Positions 1 through 11,068 of a stretch of DNA of 64,000 nucleotides are shown one piece after another; the first letter of the stretch is position 1; each line of letters starts with the position of its first letter. Location: positions 1-64,000 of the forward strand of contig NZ_JONO01000027.1 of assembly GCF_000711895.1 (NCBI RefSeq), read 5' to 3'. The DNA comes from Photorhabdus australis DSM 17609 (GTDB lineage Bacteria; Pseudomonadota; Gammaproteobacteria; Enterobacterales; Enterobacteriaceae). Both the position numbers and the translations under genes were made by a program. The notes under the pieces were generated by a model. That model was not told where the DNA came from. It worked only from the letters and a program-made list of their open reading frames with translations, and searched no databases.

Positions 1-280
1 GTTGAGATAAGTGGTTGATTAAAAAATCAGTTTGTTCTCGGGAAAGCAAACTGTCAGACCCCCCATTATCCGATTTCAGTTTACCTTGATTGAGGTAATC
101 ACTGATATGGCGGTCAACGGTGGTCTGATGGAGTCGCAATGCCTGGGCGATCATCACAGAACTCCACCCTTCAGAAGCCAGAAGGATGGCTTTTATTCTG
201 TCTCGTACTTGACCATCGCGAGTGGTGTCGTGAAGACGTTCAAGTTTGATTTTTTGTTCTGATGTAATAAATATTTTCAT
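1..280 (-). CDS. IS630-family transposase, N-terminal part, cut by window edge
   Basis: The minus strand from an ATG at 278-280 stays open for 93 codons to the first base of the window. The protein starts MKIFITSEQKIKLERLHDTT and continues with a helix-turn-helix region (about residues 20-65, including VRDRIKAILLASEGWSSVMI and LHQTTVDRHISDYL). This is the usual N-terminal DNA-binding part of IS630/Tc1-mariner type transposases. The DDE catalytic domain would lie outside the window, so whether the gene is intact cannot be judged. The family call is by recognition of the N-terminal sequence. The terminal inverted repeat was not located. Confidence 0.75.
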   Translation of the reverse strand, partial: MKIFITSEQKIKLERLHDTTRDGQVRDRIKAILLASEGWSSVMIAQALRLHQTTVDRHISDYLNQGKLKSDNGGSDSLLSREQTDFLINHLSQ

Positions 281-354
281 AGCGAGGATAATGATCTCCA
301 TTTCGGATAAAATCAAGCATCTTCAATGATTACGGGTATATACACAAATTCTTA

Positions 355-723
355 TCAATAGTTTTTTTGCAAAATAAAATCCCGATAATTGGACAACATA
401 TCAATAAAATCCCTGGTGCCGCAAAAGGCCAGGCTCTCATTATCATAATAACTCATTCCCTCCTCTACCGAATCAGTTTCAAACTCAAGTTGATTAGCAC
501 GAATCATAACCTCTTCATCATCCATTAACAGCGTATATTCATGACCCACAAGTTGCCATTGACGTTCACTACCTTTAATCTCAGCCAACGCTGCGGCAAT
601 CTTATCTATCACCGTTAAATCACCTTTAACTTCTTCATTCAACCACTGACCAATAGCTTCATGATCCATTGAGAATCGGCTAGTCACCTTCCCGGTAACA
701 TCCAGTAAAAATTCGTAGTCCAT
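355..723 (-). CDS. yacL: YacL family protein (UPF0231)
   Basis: A 122-residue acidic protein starting [20 protein letters not shown] and very similar to enterobacterial YacL, including the [15 protein letters not shown] and GHEYTLLMD segments and [13 protein letters not shown]. Two ATGs are adjacent. The second (721-723) is chosen because GGAGG lies 6 nt before it but only 3 nt before the first, and because known YacL proteins begin MDYEF. Its function is not known. It lies near acnB as in E. coli, though here about 1.3 kb apart with a Dabb gene and an ERIC element between. Confidence 0.9.
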   Translation of the reverse strand: MDYEFLLDVTGKVTSRFSMDHEAIGQWLNEEVKGDLTVIDKIAAALAEIKGSERQWQLVGHEYTLLMDDEEVMIRANQLEFETDSVEEGMSYYDNESLAFCGTRDFIDMLSNYRDFILQKNY

Positions 724-1094
724 CATTAACCTCCGGTGCGTTCTTTTCATTCTAATATTTTCTGGCAATTCCACCCCAGAATCAGCCCACAAACTGACAA
801 GAAGTGTGAGATGCCTTTATGCTGACACAACGATATGGTTTGTACCTGGATAACCGAAATGTCCACCCCAAGCTATTCTTGAAGTTTGTATCCGCTATGG
901 CTTTCATCAGAGGAAAATTCAACCTTAGTGCAAATATAGACAAATACACTACAATTAATAATATCTCAGAGAAACGAAAACAGCAAAATCGAACACACAT
1001 TCACTAATTGATGAGATATATTCAAGAATCTTGCAATATAACCATTTATTTTCTATCTTGTCTGGAAAAACAAAGACACTTTTCAGGAGCCATT

Positions 1095-1391
1095 ATGATA
1101 CGTCATATTCTTTTGTTAAAATTCACACCCGAAATAAAAGAGCAACAATTAACAACGATAAGAGATACCGCTATTTCTATGCAGCATCGAATCAGTGGTA
1201 TTTCTTCCGTTGAGTGGGGTGACAATGTCAGTAGTGAAAATAAAAATAAAGGTTTTACACATGCTATCATCATGACATTTGATGATCATAACGCGATTTC
1301 AAACTATTTATCTCACCCAGAGCATGACGAATTAAAAGATCTCCTTATAGATTCTGTCAACGATATCATTGTCTTTGATTATGAAGTGTAA
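1095..1391 (+). CDS. Dabb-domain (stress-responsive A/B barrel) protein
   Basis: A 98-residue protein beginning MIRHILLLKFTPEIKEQQL. The pattern MIRHxxxxKF near the start, a central GISSVEWGDNVSSEN, and the end FTHAIIMTFDDHNAISNYLSHPEHDEL is typical of the Dabb family (ferredoxin-like dimeric alpha/beta barrel). The start is set by CAGGAG five to six bases upstream of the ATG at 1095. Upstream ATGs give a longer N-terminus that does not match the family. Dabb proteins are small cytoplasmic dimers, some of them stress-induced and some enzymes. No substrate can be named here. Confidence 0.75.
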   Translation: MIRHILLLKFTPEIKEQQLTTIRDTAISMQHRISGISSVEWGDNVSSENKNKGFTHAIIMTFDDHNAISNYLSHPEHDELKDLLIDSVNDIIVFDYEV

Positions 1392-2013
1392 TTTTCATTT
1401 CTGGATAACAATTCTCAGCTAATCAATGTTCATGCTGGCGCGCCTAAGAGTAATTAGACGCGCTAATTATCGGAAGAAATTAGGCTTACGTAGATTTCCA
1501 TTGAAAATTTAAACACTTAATACTATATAAGAAAATTTATAACTTTGCCTTTAAAATAAAATTTATTAACCACTTTAAAAAATCTTTAATCACAATTTTT
1601 CACTTTTTAGAATTAAAGTTTTTACTTTTTTTCATGATTTTCTTACCATTTTTTCCAGATTTTAAAACCATATTGACAGACAAAAAACGATTTCTTTAAC
1701 ACTTGTTTTACCACATTAAAATATACCCTATGGATTTCAAGATGCATCGCAACGGCAAGGGAGCGAATCCCCGGGAGCATAGATAACGATATGACCGGGG
1801 TGAGTGAGTGAAGCCAACAAAGAGGCAACTTGAAAGATAACGGGTATAAAACGTATTTGATCTTACTTTAATAAGTAAAGATTTCTACAATCCCTTGCTT
1901 TTAAATAGCACGGAAACCAATAATTCACATAATTTAACCTGAATAGGTCGGGAACGACGGAGTAAGTAAAAACTCGGCAATGATAGTCGAGACGCTAAAA
2001 GCCAACAATCTAA
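1392..2013. other. gene-free stretch with an ERIC element
   Basis: This AT-rich interval between the Dabb gene and the end of acnB holds no convincing gene. It contains the ERIC element at 1722-1848 and, just after the Dabb gene (about 1438-1470), a GC-richer imperfect inverted repeat (GCGCCTAA against TTAGACGCGC) that might end Dabb transcription. The rest, roughly 1490-1700 and 1850-2010, shows no recognisable structure. Confidence 0.6.
1722..1848. repeat. ERIC element (intergenic repeat unit), copy 1
   Basis: A 127-base element bounded by TATACCC and GGGTATA, with inner inverted ends (TTCAAG and CTTGAA). The core reads GCGAATCCCCGGGAGCAT followed by ATGACCGGGGTGAGTGAGTG, the hallmark of ERIC/IRU repeats of enterobacteria. 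Length matches the usual full-length ERIC of about 127 bp. A second copy at 17798-17924 differs at about seven of 112 compared positions. ERICs are non-autonomous and transcribed as strong hairpins. Confidence 0.9.
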
Positions 2014-2037
2014 AATGGGAGGTTTTTACCTCCCATT
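2014..2037 (-). terminator. terminator of acnB
   Basis: A perfect 10-bp stem AATGGGAGGT/ACCTCCCATT around a four-base loop lies 25 bases past the acnB stop. On the minus strand it is followed by a short T-containing stretch (TTTAG), so it is a factor-independent terminator with a weak T tract. Confidence 0.75.
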
Positions 2038-2061
2038 CGTTCGTATTACAATATATTAGAA

Positions 2062-4659
2062 TTACACCGCGGTTTGGAAAATCACATCATCTGCTTTTTC
2101 GGTGTATTGATTCAGTTGATCAAAGTTAAGATAACGATAAGTATCTTCTGCGGTTTCATCAACTTTATCCATAAATTGCTGATATTCTTCCGGTGTAGGT
2201 AAACGCCCCAACAAAGAAGCTACAGCAGCCAGTTCAGCCGATGCCAGATAGACATTCGCCCCCGTCCCCAAACGGTTCGGGAAGTTACGGGTCGATGTGG
2301 AAACCACAGTTACACCGTCAGCAACACGCGCCTGGTTCCCCATACACAAGGAACAACCAGGAATTTCAATCCGCGCACCACTTTTACCAAAGATGCTGTA
2401 ATAACCTTCCTCTGTGAGTTGAGCCGCATCCATTTTCGTTGGCGGAGCAACCCACAAACGAGTTGGTAATTGACCTTTATGCTGATCCAATAATTTACCG
2501 GCTGCACGGAAATGACCAATGTTAGTCATACAAGAACCGATAAAAACTTCATCAATTTTACTGTTAGCTACATCAGACAGTAAACGCGCATCATCGGGAT
2601 CATTCGGTGCACACAAAATTGGTTCTTTAATTTCGGCCAGATCGATCTCGATAACCGCTGCGTATTCTGCATCGGCATCAGCTTCCAGCAGTTGAGGATC
2701 TTTCAACCAGTTTTCCATACCCGTTACACGACGTTCTAGTGTACGACGGTCACCATAACCTTCAGCAATCATCCATTTCAGCAATACAATATTTGACTGC
2801 AAGTATTCGATAATAGGCGCTTTATCCAGTTTAATGGTGCAACCCGCCGCAGAACGTTCCGCAGACGCATCCGCCAATTCAAATGCCTGTTCAACTTTTA
2901 GATCTGGCAAACCTTCGATTTCAAGGATGCGACCAGAGAAAATGTTTTTCTTACCTTTCTTCTCAACCGTCAGAAGGCCTTGCTGAATCGCATAATAAGG
3001 AATTGCATGAACCAAATCACGCAGAGTAATACCAGGCTGCATCTGACCTTTAAAACGAACCAGAACAGATTCAGGCATATCTAAAGGCATGACACCTGTC
3101 GCAGCAGCAAACGCCACTAGACCAGAACCAGCCGGAAAAGAAATCCCTATAGGGAAACGAGTATGAGAGTCACCGCCAGTACCTACGGTATCAGGCAACA
3201 ACATACGGTTAAGCCATGAGTGAATGATACCGTCCCCTGGACGCAGAGAAACACCTCCACGGTTCATAATGAAGTCAGGCAAAGTATGGTGAGTAGTAAC
3301 GTCAACTGGCTTAGGGTAAGCAGCTGTATGGCAGAATGACTGCATCACCAGATCCGCAGAGAAGCCCAAACACGCCAGATCTTTCAGTTCATCACGGGTC
3401 ATTGGACCCGTGGTATCCTGAGAACCAACAGAAGTCATTTTAGGTTCGCAATATTCACCTGGGCGAATACCCACAGCGCCGCATGCCCGCCCAACCATTT
3501 TCTGAGCCAAAGAGAAACCACGGCTGCTTTTCTCAATCGCTTTCGCCTGACGGAATACATCACTTTGCGGTAAACCAAGGGACTCACGCGCCTTACTAGT
3601 CAAACCGCGACCAATAATCAGTGGAATACGGCCACCAGCACGAACTTCATCCAGTAATACATCTGTTTTTAATTCAAATTCAGCCAGTAGTTCATTGGTT
3701 TCGTGGCTACGCACTTCACCTTTATATGGATAAATATCAATCACATCACCCATATTCAACTTAGTAACATCCAGCTCTATTGGCAGTGCACCAGCATCTT
3801 CCATTGTATTAAAGAAGATTGGCGCAATTTTACCGCCCAAAACAACGCCACCACCACGTTTATTTGGCACAAAAGGAATGTCTTCTCCCATAAACCACAG
3901 CACTGAGTTAGTCGCTGATTTACGAGAAGATCCTGTACCCACAACGTCACCAACATAAGCCAGCGGGTAGCCTTTCTTATTCAATTCTTCAATCTGTTTA
4001 ATTGGTCCAACAACACCAGATTGATCAGGTGCAATCCCTTCACGGGCATTTTTTAACATAGCCAGAGCATGCAATGGGATATCAGGACGCGACCACGCAT
4101 CCTGCGCAGGAGATAAATCGTCAGTGTTTGTTTCACCCGTCACTTTAAATACGGTGACGGTGATTTTTTCTGCCAGTTCGGGGCGTTCCAGATACCACTG
4201 CGCATCAGCCCAAGACTGCATAATTTGTTTGGCTTGTGGATTACCTGCTTTTGCTTTTTCTTCTACATCATAGAAGTTGTCAAACATCAACAAAGTATGA
4301 GAGAGCGCTTTAGCTGCAATTGGAGCCAGTTTTTCATTATCCAGAGCATCAATCAAAGGATGAATATTATAACCACCCTGCATCGTTCCAAGCAGTTCAA
4401 CCGCCTTCTCTTGCGTGATTAGCGGTGAAACTGTTTCGCCTTTCGCAATGGCTGCCAGAAAACCGGCTTTTACATATGCCGCTTCATCAACGCCAGGGGG
4501 AACACGGTTAATCAGCAGATCTAACAGGAAATCTTCTTCACCTTTTGGTGGACTCTTCAGTAACTCAACCAGCGCCGCCGCTTGTGTCGCGTCCAATGGC
4601 TTAGGGACAACGCCTTGGGCTGCACGCTCAGCCACGTGCTTGCGGTATTCTTCTAGCAC
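2062..4659 (-). CDS. acnB: aconitate hydratase B (bifunctional aconitase / 2-methylisocitrate dehydratase)
   Basis: 865 residues, the same length as E. coli AcnB. It interconverts citrate and isocitrate in the TCA cycle through cis-aconitate in the cytosol. Domain order is the HEAT-like domain (about 1-160), the swivel domain, then the catalytic domains. The three [4Fe-4S] ligands are visible as C710 (in VFIGSC), C769 and C772 (PGCSLCMGN). The start is a GTG with GAGGAG six bases upstream, giving (M)[10 protein letters not shown]. It forms its own transcription unit downstream of lpdA, with a terminator on each side. In E. coli the apo-protein also binds mRNA under iron limitation. That activity is not testable here. 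Confidence 0.98.
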   Translation of the reverse strand: MLEEYRKHVAERAAQGVVPKPLDATQAAALVELLKSPPKGEEDFLLDLLINRVPPGVDEAAYVKAGFLAAIAKGETVSPLITQEKAVELLGTMQGGYNIHPLIDALDNEKLAPIAAKALSHTLLMFDNFYDVEEKAKAGNPQAKQIMQSWADAQWYLERPELAEKITVTVFKVTGETNTDDLSPAQDAWSRPDIPLHALAMLKNAREGIAPDQSGVVGPIKQIEELNKKGYPLAYVGDVVGTGSSRKSATNSVLWFMGEDIPFVPNKRGGGVVLGGKIAPIFFNTMEDAGALPIELDVTKLNMGDVIDIYPYKGEVRSHETNELLAEFELKTDVLLDEVRAGGRIPLIIGRGLTSKARESLGLPQSDVFRQAKAIEKSSRGFSLAQKMVGRACGAVGIRPGEYCEPKMTSVGSQDTTGPMTRDELKDLACLGFSADLVMQSFCHTAAYPKPVDVTTHHTLPDFIMNRGGVSLRPGDGIIHSWLNRMLLPDTVGTGGDSHTRFPIGISFPAGSGLVAFAAATGVMPLDMPESVLVRFKGQMQPGITLRDLVHAIPYYAIQQGLLTVEKKGKKNIFSGRILEIEGLPDLKVEQAFELADASAERSAAGCTIKLDKAPIIEYLQSNIVLLKWMIAEGYGDRRTLERRVTGMENWLKDPQLLEADADAEYAAVIEIDLAEIKEPILCAPNDPDDARLLSDVANSKIDEVFIGSCMTNIGHFRAAGKLLDQHKGQLPTRLWVAPPTKMDAAQLTEEGYYSIFGKSGARIEIPGCSLCMGNQARVADGVTVVSTSTRNFPNRLGTGANVYLASAELAAVASLLGRLPTPEEYQQFMDKVDETAEDTYRYLNFDQLNQYTEKADDVIFQTAV

Positions 4660-5062
4660 GACTTTCTCCTCGCTCTCATTGTCATTTTATCTACCCGGCT
4701 CTGCACCCACCTTAGAACCTGTCTCATCAAGCTATCGTCTTTGCGCAATAATATGTATTTTCGCAACAATAATCCCTCCTGGGACAGGTTATGAGTTATG
4801 GTTCCGGGTGCCAGGTCAGAGGATTGCCAGCATAACTTAGCAAGTGCAAATTAAGTTATGCCCAGCTTCGGGCGCTCAGCATACCAAAATTTGAATGCGA
4901 TGTTAATTCGTTCACATAAAAGTAACATTAACTGATAGTAATATTCTGAATTAACAGCAGACAAAGCTATCAAAACAGATTATTCCTCTGATTTTTACCA
5001 ATAATACCCACAAAAACCATACTTTTTATACCGCATTTCTTCAAACAGGTCATACCAGAATA
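4660..5062. other. acnB upstream region with two inverted repeats
   Basis: This gene-free interval between lpdA and acnB must carry the acnB promoter. Two inverted repeats stand out. One is AACCTGTC at 4716-4723 against GACAGGTT at 4783-4790. The other is a perfect nine-base pair, CATAACTTA at 4831-4839 and TAAGTTATG at 4852-4860. They could be mRNA leader hairpins or operator half-sites. No known consensus was recognised. Confidence 0.4.
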
Positions 5063-5099
5063 GAAAACGGCTTTCATATATATAAATGAAAGCCGTTTC
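5063..5099 (-). terminator. terminator of lpdA (pdh operon)
   Basis: A long stem of 13 bases (AAACGGCTTTCAT paired with ATGAAAGCCGTTT) with an AT-rich loop lies about 30 bases past the lpdA stop. On the minus strand it ends in GTTTTC, which fits intrinsic termination. Confidence 0.8.
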
Positions 5100-5127
5100 G
5101 GTAAATTAAACTGATCGATTTAAGGAA

Positions 5128-6555
5128 TTATTTCTTTTTCTTAGCCTTAGCATTCGGCAAATCAGTAATGCTGCCTTCAAAGATTTCAGCAGCCAAACCT
5201 ACAGATTCATGCAGCGTTGGGTGAGCATGGATAGTCAACGCAATATCTTCTGCATCACAACCCATTTCAATTGCCAGACCGATTTCACCCAGCAGTTCAC
5301 CACCGTTAGTACCAACAATGGCGCCACCGATAATACGATTACTTTCTTTATCGAAAATCAGTTTGGTCATACCGTCAGCACAATCAGAAGCGATAGCACG
5401 ACCAGAAGCAGCCCATGGGAAAGTTGCTATTTCATAGCTGATGCCTTTTTCTTTCGCTTCTTTCTCAGTCAAACCAACCCATGCAACTTCTGGTTCAGTG
5501 TAAGCAATGGATGGAATAACTTTTGGATCAAAGTAGTGTTTCTTACCAGAAATAACTTCAGCCGCAACGTGACCTTCATGAACCCCTTTATGTGCCAGCA
5601 TTGGCTGACCAACGATGTCACCAATAGCAAAGATGTGCGGTACATTAGTACGCATTTGCTTATCAACATGGATAAAGCCTCGGTCATCAACCTCAATACC
5701 CGCTTTACCTGCATCCAGCAGTTTACCGTTAGGTACACGGCCAATGGCAACCAGAACCGCGTCATAACGCTGTGGTTCTGCCGGTGCATTTTTGCCTTCC
5801 ATCGTGACGTAGATACCATCTTCTTTGGCTTCTACTACAGTCACTTTCGTTTCCAGCATCAGATTGAATTGCTTGCTGATACGTTTGGTAAATGCTTTCA
5901 CCACATCTTTATCAGCCGCAGGAATAACCTGATCCAACATTTCAACAACATCGATCTGAGAACCCAAAGCGTGGTAAACGGTTCCCATTTCCAGACCGAT
6001 AATACCGCCGCCCATCACCAGCATACGCCCTGGGACCGTTGTCAGAGCCAGTGCATCTGTAGAATCCCATACGCGAGGATCATCATGAGGGATGAATGGC
6101 AATTGGATAGGACGGGAGCCAGCGGCAATAATGGCGTTATCAAAATTAATCGTTGTTGCGCCACCTTCACCTTCAACAACCAGCGTGTTAGCACCCGTAA
6201 ATTTACCAACACCATTAACAACTTTAACTTTTCGGCCTTTAGCCATACCAGCCAGACCACCGGTCAGCTGATTGATAACTTTTTCTTTCCAAACACGGAC
6301 TTTTTCAATATCAGTCTTTGGCTCACCAAAAACGATACCGTGATTTGCCAGAGCTTTAGCTTCTTCAATAACTTTTGCTACGTGAAGCAATGCCTTAGAA
6401 GGGATACAACCAACGTTAAGACAAACACCACCCAAGGTAGAGTAACGTTCCACCAGGACGGTTTCCAAACCTAAATCCGCGCAACGAAAAGCAGCAGAAT
6501 ACCCTGCTGGACCTGCCCCAAGTACCACAACCTGGGTTTTAATTTCAGTACTCAT
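5128..6555 (-). CDS. lpdA: dihydrolipoamide dehydrogenase (E3)
   Basis: 475 residues. The flavoprotein E3 subunit reoxidises dihydrolipoyl groups of pyruvate and 2-oxoglutarate dehydrogenases and of the glycine cleavage system. Visible are the FAD-binding GAGPAG (13-18), the redox disulfide C45/C50 in GGVCLNVGCIPSK, the NAD-binding GGGIIGLEMG, and the C-terminal HAHPTLHE holding the catalytic His-Glu pair. Two ATGs are adjacent. The second (6553-6555) is taken because it gives MSTEIKTQ as in E. coli and has AGAGG at five bases. It is the last gene of pdhR-aceE-aceF-lpdA, about 195 bases after aceF, a gap that could hold a separate lpdA promoter as in E. coli. Confidence 0.97.
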   Translation of the reverse strand: MSTEIKTQVVVLGAGPAGYSAAFRCADLGLETVLVERYSTLGGVCLNVGCIPSKALLHVAKVIEEAKALANHGIVFGEPKTDIEKVRVWKEKVINQLTGGLAGMAKGRKVKVVNGVGKFTGANTLVVEGEGGATTINFDNAIIAAGSRPIQLPFIPHDDPRVWDSTDALALTTVPGRMLVMGGGIIGLEMGTVYHALGSQIDVVEMLDQVIPAADKDVVKAFTKRISKQFNLMLETKVTVVEAKEDGIYVTMEGKNAPAEPQRYDAVLVAIGRVPNGKLLDAGKAGIEVDDRGFIHVDKQMRTNVPHIFAIGDIVGQPMLAHKGVHEGHVAAEVISGKKHYFDPKVIPSIAYTEPEVAWVGLTEKEAKEKGISYEIATFPWAASGRAIASDCADGMTKLIFDKESNRIIGGAIVGTNGGELLGEIGLAIEMGCDAEDIALTIHAHPTLHESVGLAAEIFEGSITDLPNAKAKKKK

Positions 6556-6724
6556 CATGACCTCTTAATTGTTTGTCCGGCGGGTCAGACGCCAAAAAAC
6601 GATATATTCCACCGGGACCTACACACCGCGAGCAGTTTACAGAATTGTTAATAACCTGAAAAGCGCGTTAACGTGACAGAACTCGCAACAAACCAACCGT
6701 TTCCTTCCACAGCAATAACAATCA

Positions 6725-6743
6725 GGCCGGCATACGGCCGGCC
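6725..6743 (-). terminator. hairpin after aceF
   Basis: GC-rich stem GGCCGGC/GCCGGCC with a five-base loop lies eight bases past the aceF stop. On the minus strand it is followed by TGATTGTT, a poor T tract. It may partly terminate or protect the aceEF message ahead of lpdA. Confidence 0.55.
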
Positions 6744-6750
6744 TTTGATA

Positions 6751-8346
6751 TTACATCACCAGACGGCGGATATCGCTCATCGCATGATTAATAAATGTAA
6801 TGAAACGTGCACCATCAGCCCCATCAATCACTCGATGGTCGAAGGAAAGTGACAGAGGTAGCATCAGGCGTGGTACAAATTCTTTACCATTCCAGACTGG
6901 CTTCATCGATGAGCGAGATACACCCAGGATAGCCACTTCTGGCGCATTAACGATTGGCGTAAATGAGGTACCACCAATACCACCCAAACTTGAGATAGTG
7001 AAGCATCCACCCTGCATATCAGATGCAGTCAGTTTGCCTGCACGCGCTTTCTTAGATATCTCAGTCAGCTCGCGGGACAATTCAATGATGCCTTTCTTAT
7101 TAACGTCACGGAACACTGGAACCACCAGACCATTAGGTGTATCAACCGCCACACCAATATTGATATATTTTTTCAGCGTCAGTTTCTGGCCATCTTCCGA
7201 GATAGAGCTGTTAAAGCGCGGCATCTCTTCCAGCGCTTTTGCTACCGCTTTCATGATGAATACCAACGGAGTAATCTTCACGCCAAGCTGTTTCTTCTCA
7301 GCTTCCTGATTCTGCTGTTTGCGGAAGTTTTCAACTTCAGTGATATCCGTTTCGTCGAACTGAGTAACATGTGGGATCATCACCCAGTTACGGCTCAGGT
7401 TAGCACCAGAGATTTTCTGAATACGGCCCAGTTCAACTTCTTCAATTTCACCAAATTTGCTGAAATCAACTTTCGGCCAAGGCAACATACCCGACAGACC
7501 ACCTCCGGCGGATGCAGGAGCCGATTCAGCACGTTTAACCGCGTCTTTCACATAAGCCTGAACGTCTTCACGCAGAACACGGCCTTTACGCCCTGTACCT
7601 TTCACTTTAGCCAGGTTAACGCCGAATTCACGCGCCAGACGACGGATCACCGGCGTTGCATGAACATAAGCGCTATTTTCAGCGAAATCATTCTTGTCTT
7701 CTTCTGCGAAGCTCCTGCTAGCAATAACCGGTGCTGCCGCTTTCTCTGGTTCAGCCGCTGGTGCTGAAGCAAAAGCAACCGGAGCAGGTGCTGCACCCGC
7801 GACTTCAAATACCATAATCATAGAATCGGTTTTCACTTTATCACCGACCTTGATTTGAATGTCTTTAACGATACCTGCGAATGGCGCGGGTACTTCCATA
7901 GAGGCTTTATCGCCCTCTACGGTGATCAGCGATTGTTCAGCTGCCACTGCATCGCCAACTTTCACCATCACTTCGGTAACTTCGACTTCATCACCGCCGA
8001 TATCCGGTACATGAACATTCATAGCCGCAGAAGCTATTGGTTCTGATTCTGCCATACGCGAAGACAATGCTATTGCCGCCGGCTCTTCCGCTGGCACTGC
8101 TTCCACAGCACTTTCTGCGGAATCAAAAATCATAATCAGTTTGTCAGTTTCAACTTTATCGCCAACTGCAATGATGATCTCTTTAACAACACCCGCCTGT
8201 GGGGATGGAACTTCCATCGAAGCCTTATCACCTTCCACGGTGATCAGCGATTGTTCAGCTTCCACTGTATCGCCAACTTTCACCATGATTTCTGTGACTT
8301 CAACTTCATCTGCACCGATATCCGGTACCTTAATTTCGATAGCCAT
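6751..8346 (-). CDS. aceF: pyruvate dehydrogenase E2, dihydrolipoyl acetyltransferase
   Basis: 531 residues. The core of the pyruvate dehydrogenase complex transfers acetyl from lipoate to CoA. Domain order is: lipoyl domain 1 (about 1-76, lipoyl Lys41 in GDKAS), an Ala/Pro linker, lipoyl domain 2 (about 108-182, Lys147), a linker, the peripheral subunit-binding domain (about 228-265, from [15 protein letters not shown] to LREDVQAYV), and the catalytic domain ending with [11 protein letters not shown]. coli AceF has three lipoyl domains in 630 residues. This one has two, with no trace of a third. It starts 14 bases after aceE, with AGAGG upstream of the ATG. Confidence 0.97.
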   Translation of the reverse strand: MAIEIKVPDIGADEVEVTEIMVKVGDTVEAEQSLITVEGDKASMEVPSPQAGVVKEIIIAVGDKVETDKLIMIFDSAESAVEAVPAEEPAAIALSSRMAESEPIASAAMNVHVPDIGGDEVEVTEVMVKVGDAVAAEQSLITVEGDKASMEVPAPFAGIVKDIQIKVGDKVKTDSMIMVFEVAGAAPAPVAFASAPAAEPEKAAAPVIASRSFAEEDKNDFAENSAYVHATPVIRRLAREFGVNLAKVKGTGRKGRVLREDVQAYVKDAVKRAESAPASAGGGLSGMLPWPKVDFSKFGEIEEVELGRIQKISGANLSRNWVMIPHVTQFDETDITEVENFRKQQNQEAEKKQLGVKITPLVFIMKAVAKALEEMPRFNSSISEDGQKLTLKKYINIGVAVDTPNGLVVPVFRDVNKKGIIELSRELTEISKKARAGKLTASDMQGGCFTISSLGGIGGTSFTPIVNAPEVAILGVSRSSMKPVWNGKEFVPRLMLPLSLSFDHRVIDGADGARFITFINHAMSDIRRLVM

Positions 8347-8360
8347 TGGTTCTTTACCTC

Positions 8361-11024
8361 TTATGCCAGACGCGGGTTAACTTTTTCTGGGTTAATGTTG
8401 TATTTCTTAATTGCTTCTTCCACAACATTCACGTCGATTTCACCGCGTTTAGCCAATTCACCCAGAGCAGCAATTACCACGTAGGAAGCATCAACTTCAA
8501 AGTGATGACGCAGGTTTTCACGGCTGTCGGAACGACCAAAACCGTCAGTACCCAATACACGGAATTCGCTTGCAGGGATGAAGTTACGAATTTGTTCTGC
8601 GAACAGTTTCATATAGTCAGTAGAAGCAACTGCTGGTGCTTCATTCATGATCTGAGCAACATAAGGCACACGTGGCGTCTCTGTTGGATGCAACATATTC
8701 CAGCGCTCACAATCCTGACCATCACGAGCCAATTCAGTGAATGAAGTTACGCTGTATACATCAGAACCCACACCATAATCGTTAGCCAGAATCTGCGCTG
8801 CTTCACGAACATGACGCAAGATAGAACCAGAACCTAACAACTGAACTTTACCTTTGCTACCTTCCAGGCTTTCCAGTTTATAGATACCCTTACGGATACC
8901 TTCTTCTGCACCTTGTGGCATCGCTGGCATGTGGTAGTTTTCGTTCAGCGTAGTGATGTAGTAGTAAATGTTTTCTTGTTTCTCACCATACATACGCTCC
9001 AGACCATCATGCATAATCACAGCGACTTCATAGGCAAATGCTGGATCGTAAGAGATGCAGTTAGGAATAGTCAGAGACTGAATGTGACTGTGACCATCTT
9101 CGTGTTGCAAACCTTCACCATTCAGGGTAGTACGACCTGAAGTACCACCAATCAAAAAGCCACGAGCCTGTTGGTCACCTGCTGCCCAGCACAGGTCACC
9201 GATACGCTGGAACCCGAACATAGAGTAGTAAATGTAGAACGGAATCATTGGCAGGTTATTAGTGCTGTAAGACGTTGCTGCCGCCAACCATGATGAACCA
9301 GCACCCAGTTCATTGATACCTTCTTGCAGGATCTGACCTTTGGCGTCCTCTTTATAGTAAGCAACCTGCTCACGGTCCTGCGGAGTATACTGCTGGCCGT
9401 TAGGGCTGTAGATACCGATCTGACGGAACAGACCTTCCATACCAAAAGTACGCGCTTCATCAGCAATGATTGGAACCAGACGATCTTTGATTGATTTGTT
9501 CTTCAACATAACATTCAAAGCACGAACAAAAGCAATAGTGGTAGAAATTTCTTTGTTTTGTTCTTCCAGCAACGCACCAAAATCTTCTAGCGTCGGCAGT
9601 TCCAGCTTCTCTTCAAAATGAGTACGACGACTTGGCAGATAACCACCCAATGCCGCACGACGCTCATGCAAATATTTGTACTCGTCGGAATCTTTATCGA
9701 AAGTCACATACGGCAGATTTTCGAGTTGATCATCAGCCACAGGCACATTGAAACGATCACGGAAATGGCGAACGCCTTCCATATTCATCTTCTTAACCTG
9801 ATGAGCGATGTTTTTCCCTTCCGCTGTATCACCCATACCGTAACCTTTGATCGTCTGAGCCAGGATAACCGTTGGTTTGCCCGTAGTTTCCTGCGCTTTT
9901 TTCAAAGCAGCAAAGACTTTCTTAGGATCATGACCACCACGATTCAGCGCCCAAATTTGGTCATCTGTCATATCTTTGACTAATTCAGCGGTCTCTGGGT
10001 AACGGCCAAAGAAATGCTGACGGACATAAGCACCATCTTTGGATTTGAACGTCTGGTAATCGCCATCCAGTGTCTCGTTCATCAGTTGGATCAATTTGCC
10101 GCTGGTATCTTTACGCAGCAACTCATCCCAACGCTCCCCCCAAAGCACTTTAATAACCTGCCAGCCTGCACCATCAAAAATGCCTTCCAGCTCGTTAACG
10201 ATTTTGCCATTGCCCGTAACCGGACCATCCAGACGTTGCAAGTTACAGTTGATAACAAATACCAGGTTATCCAGTTTTTCACGAGTTGCTATCGTGATTG
10301 CACCTTTAGATTCTGGTTCATCCATCTCCCCATCACCCAAGAATGCGTAAACGGTTTGTTTAGATGTATCTTTCAAACCACGATGTTCCAGATATTTCAG
10401 GAATTTGGCCTGATAGATAGCACCAATTGGCCCCAGCCCCATTGAAACCGTTGGGAATTGCCAGAATTCAGGCATCAATTTTGGATGCGGATAAGAAGAC
10501 AGACCGTTGCCATGAATTTCCTGACGGAAATTATTCATTTGCTCTTCAGTCAGACGACCTTCAAGGAAAGCACGAGCATAAACACCCGGAGAAATGTGGC
10601 CCTGGAAATACACCAAGTCACCACCATCATTTTCATTACGGGCACGGAAGAAGTGGTTAAAACAAACTTCATACATGGTTGCTGAAGACTGGAATGAAGC
10701 CATGTGGCCACCTAATTCCAGATCTTTTTTAGATGCCCGTAAAACAGTCATCACAGCGTTCCAACGAATAGCAGAGCGAATACGACGCTCCAAATCCAGA
10801 TTGCCAGGGTAAGCGGGCTCATCCTCAACAGCAATGGTATTGATATAATCGCGGTTAGCAGCACCTGCCGCAACATTCACGCCACCTTTACGTGCTTCGT
10901 TCAGTACCTGATCAATCAAGAACTGGGCACGATCAACACCCTCTTCACGGATGACCGATTCGATCGCCTGTAACCAGTCGCGAGTTTCGATCGGGTCCAC
11001 GTCATTTTTCAAAATGTCTGACAT
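8361..11024 (-). CDS. aceE: pyruvate dehydrogenase E1 component
   Basis: 887 residues, equal to E. coli AceE. This homodimeric thiamine-diphosphate enzyme decarboxylates pyruvate and reductively acetylates the lipoyl groups of AceF. The ThDP-binding motif runs from [13 protein letters not shown] to NCN (about residues 230-262). The C-terminal region ends [20 protein letters not shown]. The start ATG has AAGGAA nine bases upstream and gives [11 protein letters not shown]. It is the second gene of the operon, separated from pdhR by 188 bases that hold a strong hairpin, and 14 bases before aceF. Confidence 0.98.
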   Translation of the reverse strand: MSDILKNDVDPIETRDWLQAIESVIREEGVDRAQFLIDQVLNEARKGGVNVAAGAANRDYINTIAVEDEPAYPGNLDLERRIRSAIRWNAVMTVLRASKKDLELGGHMASFQSSATMYEVCFNHFFRARNENDGGDLVYFQGHISPGVYARAFLEGRLTEEQMNNFRQEIHGNGLSSYPHPKLMPEFWQFPTVSMGLGPIGAIYQAKFLKYLEHRGLKDTSKQTVYAFLGDGEMDEPESKGAITIATREKLDNLVFVINCNLQRLDGPVTGNGKIVNELEGIFDGAGWQVIKVLWGERWDELLRKDTSGKLIQLMNETLDGDYQTFKSKDGAYVRQHFFGRYPETAELVKDMTDDQIWALNRGGHDPKKVFAALKKAQETTGKPTVILAQTIKGYGMGDTAEGKNIAHQVKKMNMEGVRHFRDRFNVPVADDQLENLPYVTFDKDSDEYKYLHERRAALGGYLPSRRTHFEEKLELPTLEDFGALLEEQNKEISTTIAFVRALNVMLKNKSIKDRLVPIIADEARTFGMEGLFRQIGIYSPNGQQYTPQDREQVAYYKEDAKGQILQEGINELGAGSSWLAAATSYSTNNLPMIPFYIYYSMFGFQRIGDLCWAAGDQQARGFLIGGTSGRTTLNGEGLQHEDGHSHIQSLTIPNCISYDPAFAYEVAVIMHDGLERMYGEKQENIYYYITTLNENYHMPAMPQGAEEGIRKGIYKLESLEGSKGKVQLLGSGSILRHVREAAQILANDYGVGSDVYSVTSFTELARDGQDCERWNMLHPTETPRVPYVAQIMNEAPAVASTDYMKLFAEQIRNFIPASEFRVLGTDGFGRSDSRENLRHHFEVDASYVVIAALGELAKRGEIDVNVVEEAIKKYNINPEKVNPRLA

Positions 11025-11068
11025 GGTGTATTCCTTATCTGTTATCTGTTTCTAATGGTTATTTTGGA

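Noticed and set aside
819-1007. 62-codon open frame on the plus strand, and a 72-codon frame on the opposite strand (782-1000)
   Set aside because: No ribosome site, no family similarity, and each overlaps the other; most likely noncoding DNA upstream of yacL and the Dabb gene.
1438-1470. GC-rich imperfect inverted repeat after the Dabb gene
   Set aside because: Could be a terminator but lacks a T tract and the pairing is poor, so it is only mentioned and not listed.
1643-1828. 61-codon open frame on the minus strand
   Set aside because: It runs mainly through the ERIC element; ERIC copies often carry chance frames.
5209-6474. 421-codon open frame antisense to lpdA
   Set aside because: It is the complement of a highly conserved gene, has an odd composition rich in Asn, Phe and Thr, and has no ribosome site or similarity.
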